This document shows, one piece after another, positions 35,459 through 44,077 of a DNA stretch of 64,000 bases (positions within the stretch are counted from its first letter, which is position 1; every line of letters starts with the position of its first letter). The DNA is from Flavobacterium proteolyticum (GTDB lineage: Bacteria; Bacteroidota; Bacteroidia; Flavobacteriales; Flavobacteriaceae), in NCBI RefSeq assembly GCF_015223105.1, contig NZ_JADFTZ010000004.1, positions 1-64,000 of the forward strand, in the 5' to 3' direction. Under the pieces are notes generated by a model that was not told the DNA's origin, searched no databases, and saw only the letters and a program-made list of their open reading frames with translations. A program made the translations under genes and the position numbers.

Positions 35459-36277
35459 TTATTTGTTGTTATTGTAAAAATCTACCGCATTTCTGACACT
35501 TCCGTGTGTTTGTAATAATTGATTGGCTTCTTCATAACTTACTGGAATTTCCTCCATAATCATTCGCGTTCCTCTATCAATTAATTTAGTGTTGCTCAAT
35601 TGCATATCCACCATTTTGTTGCCTTTTACTTTTCCCAATTGAATCATAGTTGCAGTTGAAAGCATGTTTAAAACCAATTTCTGAGCGGTTCCAGCCTTCA
35701 TGCGTGAACTTCCTGTTACGAATTCTGGCCCAACCACTACATCAATCGGAAATTTAGCGGTTTTTGATAAAGGACTTTCCGCATTGCAACTAATACTTCC
35801 TGTACTGATGTTGTTTTGATTGCACATTTCTAAACCGCCAATAACATAAGGTGTAGTTCCCGAAGCGGCAATTCCAACAACTACATCATTTTCATTGATA
35901 TTCCATTGTTGTAAATCTTTCCAAGCTTGTTCTTTATCATCTTCGGCAAATTCTACTGCTTTTCTAATGGCAGTATCACCACCCGCAATAATTCCAATTA
36001 CCAAATCAAAAGGAACTCCAAAAGTAGGCGGACATTCCGATGCATCAACAATTCCTAAACGCCCCGAAGTTCCAGCTCCAATATAAAACAAACGACCGCC
36101 TTGTTTCATTTTCGAAACGATTTCAGTCACTAATTTTTCAATTTGTGGTAATGCTTTTTCAACGGCTAACGGTACGGTTTTGTCTTCGTTGTTAATATTC
36201 GTCAACAAATCCGTCACCGACATTTTTTCTAAATGTTCGTATTTGGAAGCTTGTTCAGTGGTTTTGGTAAAGTTCAT
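35459..36277 (-). CDS. murQ: N-acetylmuramic acid 6-phosphate etherase
   Basis: 272 residues. Cleaves the D-lactyl ether of MurNAc-6-P to GlcNAc-6-P in cell-wall recycling. SIS fold: LFYIGAGTSGRLGIVDASEC, PPTFG, GGDTAIRKAVEFAEDD, GIAASGTTPYV, TGSSRMKAGTAQKLVLNML. The catalytic Glu of ASECPP and the second Glu of EFAEDD are present. Lies 4 bp after the PH-domain gene, which may be translationally linked. No MurNAc kinase or PTS is nearby. Confidence 0.96.
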   Translation of the reverse strand: MNFTKTTEQASKYEHLEKMSVTDLLTNINNEDKTVPLAVEKALPQIEKLVTEIVSKMKQGGRLFYIGAGTSGRLGIVDASECPPTFGVPFDLVIGIIAGGDTAIRKAVEFAEDDKEQAWKDLQQWNINENDVVVGIAASGTTPYVIGGLEMCNQNNISTGSISCNAESPLSKTAKFPIDVVVGPEFVTGSSRMKAGTAQKLVLNMLSTATMIQLGKVKGNKMVDMQLSNTKLIDRGTRMIMEEIPVSYEEANQLLQTHGSVRNAVDFYNNNK

Positions 36278-36281
36278 GCGA

Positions 36282-36662
36282 TTATTTTAAAACGTGATGC
36301 GCCAAAACATTCTGCACATCATACACATTAACTGATTTATTAAATTGTTTCACGATACTTGGATGAGCTTCGCTTGAAACCCAAATTTTCAATTCGGCTT
36401 CTAAGTCAAAAGTTCCTGCTGTTTCTACGCTGAAACGTGAAATACTTTTGTAAGTAATGGATTTGTATTCAATTTTGCTACCGGTAATTCCTTGTTTTTC
36501 AATTAGAATTAATCGTTTGTTGGTAAAAATAAAAGTATCACGAATCAATTTGAAACCCAATTCGATTTCTTCACCTGTAATTAAAAGTTTGCCGTAATCT
36601 TTTACTAAAGTTTCTTGATTTACAGCACCTGCATTGCCAAGTAGCGCAGAAAATAATCCCAT
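36282..36662 (-). CDS. Bacterial PH-domain protein
   Basis: 126 residues, a single bPH_1 (PF08000-type) domain: GEEIELGFKLIRDTFIFTNK, RLILIEKQGITGSKIEYKSI, TAGTFDLEAELKIWVSSE. The C-terminal helix SVNVYDVQNVLAHHVLK completes the fold. Cytosolic; function unknown. Upstream of murQ in the same direction. Confidence 0.88.
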   Translation of the reverse strand: MGLFSALLGNAGAVNQETLVKDYGKLLITGEEIELGFKLIRDTFIFTNKRLILIEKQGITGSKIEYKSITYKSISRFSVETAGTFDLEAELKIWVSSEAHPSIVKQFNKSVNVYDVQNVLAHHVLK

Positions 36663-36727
36663 ATTAAATATTTTAAATGTTCTTCAAATTTAAGTAAAAA
36701 GTATTTATGTTTTATGTTGATTTACGA

Positions 36728-37462
36728 TTAATGCGAATGTCCCATTTCAATGATGTAAGCCAACACAAAACCAAATACAATCATGGTGATTTTAGCCAAA
36801 TTGAATTTATGCCCTTCGTTACTTTCAAAAATAATCGTTGACGAAATATGAAATAAAATTCCAACTACAACCGCAGAAATTTCTTTTGAGTAATGTTGGG
36901 CAAAATGCATTTGTTCCGCTAATAACGTTCCAAGCGGTGTCATCAATGCGAAAGAAAACATAAAAGCAAAAATCATCATTTTATTCATCTTCGCATTTAC
37001 GAAAAACAAGGTCAAAATGATAGCAATTGGGAAGTGGTGAATTGCAATTCCATACGCTAAATTATTGTTTTCGTGAATTGGGAAACCTTCTAATAACGCA
37101 TGAATACACAAACTAACAAACAACAACCACGGTATGTGATGTAATTTATTATGCTCGTCGGTATGCACGTGAACGTGACCGTGTTCAGCACCTTTTGAGA
37201 AAAATTCTAGTAAGATTTGAAATAAAATTCCAATCATGATGAATACACCAACTGGTAACGTCGCATGTGTTTCTTCGCCTTCATGAACGTGATTATATCC
37301 TTCGCTAAATAATTCAGGAAGTAAGTGTAAAACGGTAAGCGAAAGTAAAAACGCACCACTAAATGCCAACAATAACTTGATGTTTTTTTTCTTTTGAGGT
37401 TTTAAAAACAAAGCGATTAAAAACCCTAAAATAACAGCCGAAAAGGTGATGATATATTGCAT
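36728..37462 (-). CDS. ZIP family metal transporter
   Basis: 244 residues with seven to eight membrane helices. His-rich loops HVHEGEETHATLP and HGHVHVHTDEHNKLHHIPW are typical metal-binding segments of ZIP proteins. Transport helices carry LCIHALLEGFPIHENN and GIAIHHFPIAIILTLFF with the conserved His/Glu ligands. Likely imports Zn2+ or another divalent cation. The start codon overlaps the last base of the methyltransferase stop, suggesting coupling. Confidence 0.92.
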   Translation of the reverse strand: MQYIITFSAVILGFLIALFLKPQKKKNIKLLLAFSGAFLLSLTVLHLLPELFSEGYNHVHEGEETHATLPVGVFIMIGILFQILLEFFSKGAEHGHVHVHTDEHNKLHHIPWLLFVSLCIHALLEGFPIHENNNLAYGIAIHHFPIAIILTLFFVNAKMNKMMIFAFMFSFALMTPLGTLLAEQMHFAQHYSKEISAVVVGILFHISSTIIFESNEGHKFNLAKITMIVFGFVLAYIIEMGHSH

Positions 37463-38226
37463 TATTTAAAAATCATAATTAAACGTTCTGATTGTGTTTT
37501 AAAGAATTTTCGCAATTTATAATCACCAAAAATATCTAAAAGATAAATACCAGCTTCTTCCATCATTTTTTCAAAATCTTCTAAGCGAAGAGCTTGTACT
37601 TTTTCGGTGAAATGATATTGCTGACCTTGGTCTTCAAACGAAATTTCTTTGAAAATATGACCGTCTTTGTAATAACGTTTGATGTGAAAATCAATTCCGT
37701 CTACCGATTTTACTTCATCGGCAACCAAATTTTCCAACACATAATCCACATTCATAAAATCGATAACAGCAAAACCCGTTTCGGTTAAACTATTGTGAAT
37801 GGCTTTAATGGTTTTGTAATTGTCAGCATCGTCTTCGAAGTAGCCAAAACTAGTGAACAAATTGAAAATCGCATCATATTTTTCATTACATGTTTCGCGC
37901 ATATCGTGCACTTTGAAATGCAGTTTTTCATTGGCAAACTCAGACGCTTCTTTAATACTGTTTTCAGATAAATCAGCACCCGTAACATCAAAACCTAATG
38001 AATTCAAATAAATCGCATGACGTCCTTTTCCACAAGCCAAATCTAAGATTTTAGCATCTTCAGGAAGGTTTAAATAATGCGTCAAATTGTCTATTAACAA
38101 TTGCGCTTCTTCGTCGTTGCGTTCCTTGTATAAAATGTGATAATATTCGGTATCAAACCAAGATTCGAACCAATTTGAAGGTTGTTGGTTGTTTGTTGTT
38201 GCTTGTTTATTATTGCTATCTGACAT
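37462..38226 (-). CDS. Class I SAM-dependent methyltransferase
   Basis: 254 residues. Motif I ILDLACGKGRHAIYLNSLGF, motif II VTGADLSENSIKEA and the later FNLFTSFGYF identify the fold, as in the UbiE/BioC-like group. Substrate unknown. Start is the ATG at 38226; the in-frame TTG 24 bp upstream lies near the promoter box. Divergent from the rRNA methyltransferase gene, with back-to-back -7 boxes 3 bp apart. Confidence 0.9.
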   Translation of the reverse strand: MSDSNNKQATTNNQQPSNWFESWFDTEYYHILYKERNDEEAQLLIDNLTHYLNLPEDAKILDLACGKGRHAIYLNSLGFDVTGADLSENSIKEASEFANEKLHFKVHDMRETCNEKYDAIFNLFTSFGYFEDDADNYKTIKAIHNSLTETGFAVIDFMNVDYVLENLVADEVKSVDGIDFHIKRYYKDGHIFKEISFEDQGQQYHFTEKVQALRLEDFEKMMEEAGIYLLDIFGDYKLRKFFKTQSERLIMIFK

Positions 38227-38254
38227 TAATTCTGAATTCGTTTCTTTCAAGTAG

Positions 38255-38262
38255 CAAATTTA
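38255..38262 (-). promoter_or_regulatory. -7 box (TAAATTTG) of the methyltransferase-ZIP operon
   Basis: Exact TAnnTTTG on the minus strand, 28 bp before the ATG at 38226. Confidence 0.7.
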
Positions 38263-38265
38263 ATG

Positions 38266-38273
38266 TATTTTTG
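38266..38273 (+). promoter_or_regulatory. -7 box (TATTTTTG) of the RlmL-like gene
   Basis: Exact match on the plus strand, 63 bp before the ATG at 38337 and only 3 bp from the opposing minus-strand box. Confidence 0.7.
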
Positions 38274-38336
38274 CACAAGAATACCCTAATTATTACGATT
38301 GCAATTGATTTTTGCAATTGAACTTGAATTTGTAGA

Positions 38337-39497
38337 ATGGAAAATTTTAAAATGACTGCCAAAACCTTCTTTGGTTTTGAAGAAATATTAGCTAAAGAAT
38401 TACAACTTTTAGGCGCTCAAAAAGTAGAAATTGGAACGCGAGTAGTTAGTTTTATGGGCGACAAAGGTTTTATGTACAAAGCCAATTTAGCACTTAGAAC
38501 CGCTTTAAAAATCTTAAAACCAATTAAAACGTTTAAAGCTTTTAACGATAAAAGTTTGTACGAAGGCATCAAAAAAATTGATTGGTCGGATTACTTAAAC
38601 GAACACCAAACTTTTTTGGTTGATACGACCTTGCATTCGGAGCATTTCAATCACAGTCAGTTTGTGGCTTTGAAGACGAAAGATGCGATTGTAGACCAAT
38701 TTCGTGAGTTGAAAGGCAAACGTCCAAGCATCGATAAAGATTTTCCAGATTTACAAATTCATGTACATATCGATAGAGATACGGTTACGGTTTCTTTGGA
38801 TACCTCGGGTGCTTCGTTGCATCATAGAGGCTATAGAAGTGCAACGAATATCGCCCCTATCAACGAAGTTTTAGCAGCTGGAATGTTGATTTTATCGGGT
38901 TGGGAAGGGAAAAGTCATTTCTTAGATCCAATGTGTGGTTCAGGAACTATTTTAGCCGAAGCAGCGATGATTGCTTGTAATATTCCAGCGAATATCAATC
39001 GAAAAGAGTTTGCTTTTGAAAAATGGAAAGATTGGGATGCCGAATTGTTTGACAACATTTTAGAATCGTTATTAAAGAAAACACGCGAATTCCATTATAC
39101 GATTAAAGGCTACGACAAAGCGCCAAGTGCCGTTTCAAAAGCAAAAGACAATGTTAGAAATGCCAATTTAGACGAATACATTACCATTACCAACGAAAAC
39201 TTCTTCGATTCTAAAAAAGAAACTGAAGGTCCGTTGCACATGGTTTTCAATCCGCCCTACGGAGAGCGTTTGGATATTGATATGGAACGTTTTTACAGAG
39301 AAATTGGTGATACTTTAAAACAAAATTATCCCAATACCAACGCTTGGTTTATTACCGCGAATTTAGAAGCATTAAAATTTGTAGGGTTAAAGCCAAGTAG
39401 AAAAATTAAACTTTTCAATGGTAAGCTTGAAGCACGTTTAGTGAAATACGAAATGTACGAAGGCAGTAAGAAAGGGAAATATTTAAGTGAAAAGTAA
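38337..39497 (+). CDS. THUMP-domain rRNA m2G methyltransferase (RlmL N-half type)
   Basis: 386 residues. THUMP domain in the first ~165 residues (FFGFEEILAKELQLLGAQKV, then DLQIHVHIDRDTVTVSLDTS), followed by a Rossmann methyltransferase with DPMCGSGTILAEAAMIACN and the catalytic FNPPYGERL. Corresponds to the m2G2445 half of E. coli RlmKL (or RlmL); the m7G half is absent. Acts on 23S rRNA, by family knowledge. A small membrane-protein gene follows. Confidence 0.93.
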   Translation: MENFKMTAKTFFGFEEILAKELQLLGAQKVEIGTRVVSFMGDKGFMYKANLALRTALKILKPIKTFKAFNDKSLYEGIKKIDWSDYLNEHQTFLVDTTLHSEHFNHSQFVALKTKDAIVDQFRELKGKRPSIDKDFPDLQIHVHIDRDTVTVSLDTSGASLHHRGYRSATNIAPINEVLAAGMLILSGWEGKSHFLDPMCGSGTILAEAAMIACNIPANINRKEFAFEKWKDWDAELFDNILESLLKKTREFHYTIKGYDKAPSAVSKAKDNVRNANLDEYITITNENFFDSKKETEGPLHMVFNPPYGERLDIDMERFYREIGDTLKQNYPNTNAWFITANLEALKFVGLKPSRKIKLFNGKLEARLVKYEMYEGSKKGKYLSEK

Positions 39498-39550
39498 AAA
39501 GTAAAAAGTGAAAATTCAATTTAACAATTTATCAATTCAACAATTAAACA

Positions 39551-39793
39551 ATGCATACAATGAGTAAAAAAGTAAAATCATTCTTATATAATTTCTTAGG
39601 ATTCGTAGTGATTTATTTACCAACATTATATTTAGTGGACGAATTCACACATTTGAATGGACTTTGGATTCCAATGACTGCTTTTATGGTAGCATTAATT
39701 TTAGCTCCAAAATTTCAAGCGATTAAAACGCACAATGGAGAAAAAATTTACATGAAGTGGCTTTTTATTAAAGGAGTGAAAGAAATAGAATAA
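39551..39793 (+). CDS. Small membrane protein, unknown function
   Basis: 80 residues (start ATG at 39551, or 39560 with a second Met). Two hydrophobic segments: FLYNFLGFVVIYLPTLYLV and LWIPMTAFMVALILAPKF, then a polar C terminus (KTHNGEKIYMKWLFIKGVKE). Not recognised. Leader is ATTTATCAATTCAACAATTAAACA, similar in kind to the valS leader. Confidence 0.78.
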   Translation: MHTMSKKVKSFLYNFLGFVVIYLPTLYLVDEFTHLNGLWIPMTAFMVALILAPKFQAIKTHNGEKIYMKWLFIKGVKEIE

Positions 39794-39794
39794 G

Positions 39795-39822
39795 AAAATC
39801 CCGAGTGTGAGCTCGGGATTTT
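39795..39822. terminator. Terminator (CCCGAG...CTCGGG type)
   Basis: 11-bp stem AAAATCCCGAG / CTCGGGATTTT with loop TGTGAG; related in stem but not in loop to the pair at 8483 and 11269. It can also serve the minus-strand gene at 39865. Confidence 0.85.
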
Positions 39823-39864
39823 ATTTATTAAAATAATTCTATTGTTTTCGTTGAACTTAGTATC

Positions 39865-40581
39865 TTATTTTTTCTCCGTTGTGGTTTTATTTTTCTTGTA
39901 AATCGGTATGAAATAACTCAAAGTATAATTAAATCCTGCTCCAAATTTTCCATCATACGTTCGGTTATACCCTGGAATGAAGAGATTATCAAAGCCATCT
40001 GGTTTTTTGTTGGAAACCAAATAGTTTAATCGTACTGAGAATCCTAAATACACGTTGTTGAACAGCTCCGCTTTAATACCGCCAATTACTTCCAACCAGC
40101 TAGCATTTAATCCACCAAATTTCTCTCCTGAAATCACGGTATTTTCTCCGTAATAATTGCTAGGGTCATAAATTTTGTAACTATTTAATGTCTGACTAAA
40201 ACTGCTTACTCCATAACGCATTCCTACGTAAATCATGTTTTCCATGTCGAGCCAGTTTTCAAAAGAGTTGTAATCAAAACCTACTTTAAAATAGGTGCCT
40301 TTTGTAGTAAAGTTTAAACGATCGTCGTCAATAGTTTTGTTTTCATTACCAAGTTCACCCGCAATATAAAAACGACGAGTTAAACGATAATCTCCCACTA
40401 ATTCAAACCCACGATAGTCTTTTTCGTAAAACGAACGCGCAATTTTATGTAAATCGGCACCTAAACGTAACCCATAACGTTCTGGATATACCACTTTTGC
40501 AGTGTCTTTAGTTTGTGCATTTCCTAATAATGAAACACACATCAAGCTCAGACTAAAAATAAATCTTAACATGTACTTCAT
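39865..40581 (-). CDS. Outer-membrane beta-barrel protein (DUF6048-like)
   Basis: 238 residues. Signal peptide (LSLMCVSLLGNAQ), then barrel strands: RYGLRLGADLHKIARSF, FELVGDYRLTRRFYIAGELG, IYVGMRYGVSSFSQ, VYLGFSVRLNYLVSNK, GFNYTLSYFIPIY. Resembles flavobacterial DUF6048 (memory). Its start overlaps the end of the upstream lipoprotein gene by 29 bp, so the two are translationally coupled and may act together at the outer membrane. Confidence 0.83.
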   Translation of the reverse strand: MKYMLRFIFSLSLMCVSLLGNAQTKDTAKVVYPERYGLRLGADLHKIARSFYEKDYRGFELVGDYRLTRRFYIAGELGNENKTIDDDRLNFTTKGTYFKVGFDYNSFENWLDMENMIYVGMRYGVSSFSQTLNSYKIYDPSNYYGENTVISGEKFGGLNASWLEVIGGIKAELFNNVYLGFSVRLNYLVSNKKPDGFDNLFIPGYNRTYDGKFGAGFNYTLSYFIPIYKKNKTTTEKK

Positions 40582-41056
40582 TTTCGTTTTCGATATTAGG
40601 TTGAGTTACTACAATGTTTTGAATCCAGTTGTTGCCATCCGCAGTTAACACAATCGGATTAGTATCATTTAAATAAAATAAGGTTTTAAAACCACAAGCA
40701 CGTGAAATATATTCATCCACTCTTTCGTAGTTAAAAGTGATGGCATCTATATTATCATTTGAACTATCCGTATCGCTTCCGTTCTGAATAAAATTCAAAG
40801 TAGTAACATCAGCGTTTGTGCGAATGGGAACTTTAATTTTACTAATTCCATTGTACCCATAACCATTTACAAAAGTGGGTTCTGCTACCGCTAAATTGGA
40901 TATGTTCTTCAAAACTGTTGGGTTTGCAGCATCATAAAACTCAATTACCACTCGAGGTGTTACAGGTGTTCCACTAGCACAAATATCATCTTTTTCGCAA
41001 TTCCAAAACGAAACCGCTAAAAGCAAGGATAGGGTTATAAAAACTAATTTTTTCAT
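40553..41056 (-). CDS. Putative lipoprotein (DUF6452-like)
   Basis: 167 residues. Lipobox-like SFWNC (Cys20) followed by Glu-Lys-Asp-Asp, an acidic stretch similar to Bacteroidetes surface lipoprotein export signals. Conserved Cys pair (DDICASG, SRACGFKTLFYLND). Beta-rich. Partner of the overlapping barrel gene; function unknown. Starts 2 bp downstream of the rlmD stop. Confidence 0.82.
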   Translation of the reverse strand: MKKLVFITLSLLLAVSFWNCEKDDICASGTPVTPRVVIEFYDAANPTVLKNISNLAVAEPTFVNGYGYNGISKIKVPIRTNADVTTLNFIQNGSDTDSSNDNIDAITFNYERVDEYISRACGFKTLFYLNDTNPIVLTADGNNWIQNIVVTQPNIENENEVHVKIYF

Positions 41057-41058
41057 AT

Positions 41059-42471
41059 TTATCTTTTTTCTAAAAGAACCACGTTTTCCACATGATGCGT
41101 TTGCGGAAACATATCCACTGGACGCACACGAACCACTTTGTACTTTTCGTCCATCAAAGCTAAATCACGAGCTTGTGTTGCCGAATTACAACTTACATAC
41201 ACAATTTTTGGTACATCTGTTTTCAATAACATTTCTACCACGTCTTTATGCATGCCATCTCTTGGTGGATCGGTGATGATAACGTCAGGTTGTCCGTGTT
41301 GGTTGATGAACTCGTCGTTGAACACGTTTTTCATATCCCCAACATAAAACTCACAATTCGTAATGTTATTGCGTTCCGCATTTGCTTTTGCATCAATAAT
41401 AGCTTCAGGTACGGCTTCAACACCAATTACTTTTTTCGCTTTTTTAGAAACGAATTGCGCAATGGTTCCAGTTCCGGTATATAAATCGTAAACAGTTTCA
41501 TTTCCAGTTAAACCTGCAAATTCTCTAGTAATTTTGTACAATTCATACGCTTGGTCAGAATTGGTTTGATAGAACGATTTCGCATTAATACTAAAATGTA
41601 AACCTTCCATTTCTTCCAAAATATAATCACGACCTTTAAACAAAATAATATCTTGGTCATACAACGTATCATTCAATTTCTGATTGATAACATATTGTAA
41701 CGACGTAATTTGAGGGAAACGTTCTGCTAAGAAATTCATCATCAATTCGATTCCGTTTTTATCGTTTTCAAAAAACTGAATCAATACCATGATTTCACCA
41801 GTTGAAGCGGTACGAATCATTAACGTTCGTAATAAACCTTCTACAGCTCTTGCATTGAAGAACGTAAGATTATTTTCGTTAGCAAATCGTTTGATTTCAT
41901 TACGAATTTCGTTAGATGGATCTTCTTGCAAATGACATTTTTCAATATCTAAAATCTTGTCCCACATTCTTGGAATATGAAATCCTAAGGCATTTTTATT
42001 GTCAAACTCAGTTCCCGATTGAATTTCGGCATCGGTCATCCAACGCGCATTCGAGAAACCAAATTCCATTTTATTTCTGTAGAATAATTGCTTTTCTGAA
42101 CCTAAAATGGGCTCGAATTCTGGCAATTCAATCTTACCAATTCGTTTTAAATTATTATAAACTTCCTGATTTTTATAGAATAATTGTTGGCTGTACTTCA
42201 TGTTTTGCCATTTGCAACCACCACATGCTCCAAAGTGCTCACAAACCGGTTCGATTCTATGTTCTGAAAATTCGTGGATTTTTATAGCTTTACCTTCGTA
42301 GTAGGCTTTTCTTTTCTTCATGGTTTGCACGTCTACCACATCGCCTGGCACTACGTTTGGAAGAAATATTACTTTACCATCAGGAGCTTTAGCTACCGAT
42401 ACACCTTTTGCACCTGCATCAAGGATTTTTACGTTTTCGAATACGATTTTTTCTGTTCTCTTTTTTCCCAT
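41059..42471 (-). CDS. rlmD: 23S rRNA (uracil-C5)-methyltransferase RlmD
   Basis: 470 residues. TRAM domain (residues ~1-60, KSVAKAPDGK-like stretch GVSVAKAPDGKVIFLPNVVP), Fe-S Cys cluster CEHFGACGGCKW plus a later Cys, Rossmann motif VYDLYTGTGTIAQFVSK, DPPRDGM and the catalytic Cys in VYVSCNSATQARDL. Methylates U1939 of 23S rRNA. Start ATG at 42471 (MGKKRTEKIVFENV) begins the TRAM domain; the in-frame TTG at 42555 is upstream of an exact -7 box and is rejected. That box leaves only 4 bp before the ATG, so the mRNA may be leaderless. Confidence 0.95.
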   Translation of the reverse strand: MGKKRTEKIVFENVKILDAGAKGVSVAKAPDGKVIFLPNVVPGDVVDVQTMKKRKAYYEGKAIKIHEFSEHRIEPVCEHFGACGGCKWQNMKYSQQLFYKNQEVYNNLKRIGKIELPEFEPILGSEKQLFYRNKMEFGFSNARWMTDAEIQSGTEFDNKNALGFHIPRMWDKILDIEKCHLQEDPSNEIRNEIKRFANENNLTFFNARAVEGLLRTLMIRTASTGEIMVLIQFFENDKNGIELMMNFLAERFPQITSLQYVINQKLNDTLYDQDIILFKGRDYILEEMEGLHFSINAKSFYQTNSDQAYELYKITREFAGLTGNETVYDLYTGTGTIAQFVSKKAKKVIGVEAVPEAIIDAKANAERNNITNCEFYVGDMKNVFNDEFINQHGQPDVIITDPPRDGMHKDVVEMLLKTDVPKIVYVSCNSATQARDLALMDEKYKVVRVRPVDMFPQTHHVENVVLLEKR

Positions 42472-42475
42472 GAGG

Positions 42476-42483
42476 CAAAAATA
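42476..42483 (-). promoter_or_regulatory. -7 box (TATTTTTG) of rlmD, near-leaderless
   Basis: Exact TAnnTTTG on the minus strand with just GAGG (plus-strand) between its G and the ATG. Confidence 0.65.
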
Positions 42484-42593
42484 AGAATTGTTCAGTGGAT
42501 TTGATAGGTTTTTTTTGATTTCTACTATTTTTAAAATCAATTTAATAGAATGCAACGGTTTAAATTGTAAATTAGCAGAAATGTTTTTGAATT

Positions 42594-43292
42594 ATGAGTA
42601 ACAATACTACGTTTAAAAGTGCTATTTCAAATATCGAATTTCCTGAGCATGATAGAGTTTCTGGGAAAACAATTCGAACTTCCATTTTAAACCTAATTTT
42701 AGAAGATTTTCCTGATTTTGATGTGAATGATTCTATTGCTGTACAAGAATTGAATGTGTATCGTGAAAAATACATCTCTAAATTTTTACAAACCGAAATT
42801 AGTCAGTTATCAAAATTAGAAAAAGATGTAGTTCGATCTTTAGGCGATGATACTTCTTTTGTAGCCAAAGTGGAAGAGGAAGTTGATACTAGAAATTATG
42901 GTCAAATTGTAGCGGATAAAGTGGCGGCTTTTGGAGGAAGTTGGACCTTTATTATTGCTTTTTTTATTTTCATTTCCATTTGGATTGGTTCCAACGTGAT
43001 TATTTTTACGAACAAAGAATTTGATCCGTATCCCTTCATTTTATTGAATTTGATTTTATCATGTGTGGCAGCATTGCAAGCGCCAGTCATTATGATGAGC
43101 CAAAACCGTCAGGAAGAAAAAGACCGTGAACGCGCCAAAAAAGATTACATGATAAATTTGAAATCAGAACTAGAAATTCGAATGTTAGATGATAAAATTG
43201 ATCATTTGGTAATGCACCAACAACAGGAGTTAATCGAAATTCAAAAGGTGCAAATCGAAATGATGAACGATATTTTGAACCGAATTAAGTAG
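42594..43292 (+). CDS. DUF1003 membrane protein
   Basis: 232 residues. A soluble N-terminal half (~1-118), then two membrane helices (about 119-141, WTFIIAFFIFISIWIGSNVI, and 150-170, FILLNLILSCVAALQAPVIM) with QNRQEEKDRERAKKDYMINL after them, the DUF1003 signature. A C-terminal coiled-coil segment (EIRMLDDKIDHLVMHQQQEL) follows. Function unknown. Only weak -7-like TGTTTTTG at 42582-42589. Confidence 0.93.
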   Translation: MSNNTTFKSAISNIEFPEHDRVSGKTIRTSILNLILEDFPDFDVNDSIAVQELNVYREKYISKFLQTEISQLSKLEKDVVRSLGDDTSFVAKVEEEVDTRNYGQIVADKVAAFGGSWTFIIAFFIFISIWIGSNVIIFTNKEFDPYPFILLNLILSCVAALQAPVIMMSQNRQEEKDRERAKKDYMINLKSELEIRMLDDKIDHLVMHQQQELIEIQKVQIEMMNDILNRIK

Positions 43293-43299
43293 GAAATTC

Positions 43300-43307
43300 T
43301 ATTTTTG
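43300..43307 (+). promoter_or_regulatory. -7 box (TATTTTTG) of the DUF1697 gene
   Basis: Exact match 15 bp before the ATG at 43323; the in-frame TTG at 43305 lies inside this box. Confidence 0.7.
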
Positions 43308-43322
43308 CACCAAATTATTACC

Positions 43323-43862
43323 ATGAAAACCCACTTAGCTTTACTTCGCGGAATTAATGTTTCCGGTCACAACATGATTAAAATGGAGGTTTTGAAAACG
43401 CTTTTAGAAAACGCAGGATTTCAAAATGTACGCACGTATATTCAATCAGGAAACGTTTTTGTGGATTCGGAAGAAGAACATGGTGCGAGTGTTGGGTTTA
43501 AAATCAAGCAAGAAATTTTCAAAGAATTAGGTTTGGAAGTTCCTGTGGTGGTTATTGCTAAAGAAGATTTGGAATCATGTTTAACAAATAATTTGTTTCT
43601 AAAAGAAAAAGATTGTGATACTAAGAAATTGTACGTGGCTTTTCTTTCAAAAGAATTGCAAGGAAGCGCCATCAACGATTTAAAAATAAGTCAATTCAAA
43701 CCCGACGAAGCTGCAATTGATAAAAATAAAATCTACATCAAATACGCTGTAGGAGCCGGAAAAACAAGATTAGACCAGAAGTATATAGAGAAAAAGTTGA
43801 ATCTAGTAGCTACTATTAGAAACTGGAATACTATTACTACTTTGTTGGAAATGTTTGGATAA
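43323..43862 (+). CDS. DUF1697 family protein
   Basis: 179 residues. Family blocks: THLALLRGINVSGHNMIKM, NVRTYIQSGNVFVDSEEE, TIRNWNTITTLLEM. Typical of DUF1697 alpha/beta proteins of unknown function. No signal peptide. The downstream spacer (43863-44000) holds decayed repeats (TTTAAAATTTCTACAATTTC, TTAAATCTGTGTTCC) and no gene. Confidence 0.9.
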   Translation: MKTHLALLRGINVSGHNMIKMEVLKTLLENAGFQNVRTYIQSGNVFVDSEEEHGASVGFKIKQEIFKELGLEVPVVVIAKEDLESCLTNNLFLKEKDCDTKKLYVAFLSKELQGSAINDLKISQFKPDEAAIDKNKIYIKYAVGAGKTRLDQKYIEKKLNLVATIRNWNTITTLLEMFG

Positions 43863-44002
43863 AAATTTAAAGTTTTAATTGTTTAAAAGAGTTTAAGTTA
43901 TTCATAGATTTTTAAAATTTCTACAATTTCTTAAATCTGTGTTCCAAAAGTCAGAAATTCTCAGATTATTAAATTTGAATTTGAAATTGCCCTTGATTTT
44001 TG

Positions 44003-44010
44003 TATTTTTG
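44003..44010 (+). promoter_or_regulatory. -33/-7 promoter of rocD
   Basis: TATTTTTG with TTG at 43981-43983, 19-bp spacer; leader of about 60 nt contains a start-stop ATGTAA at 44053-44058 behind AAGGAA. Confidence 0.75.
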
Positions 44011-44077
44011 GCAACTATTCGGTTGATTTCTCACCACTAAGAAGGAATTGCGATGTAACAATCAATAACAAAATTTT

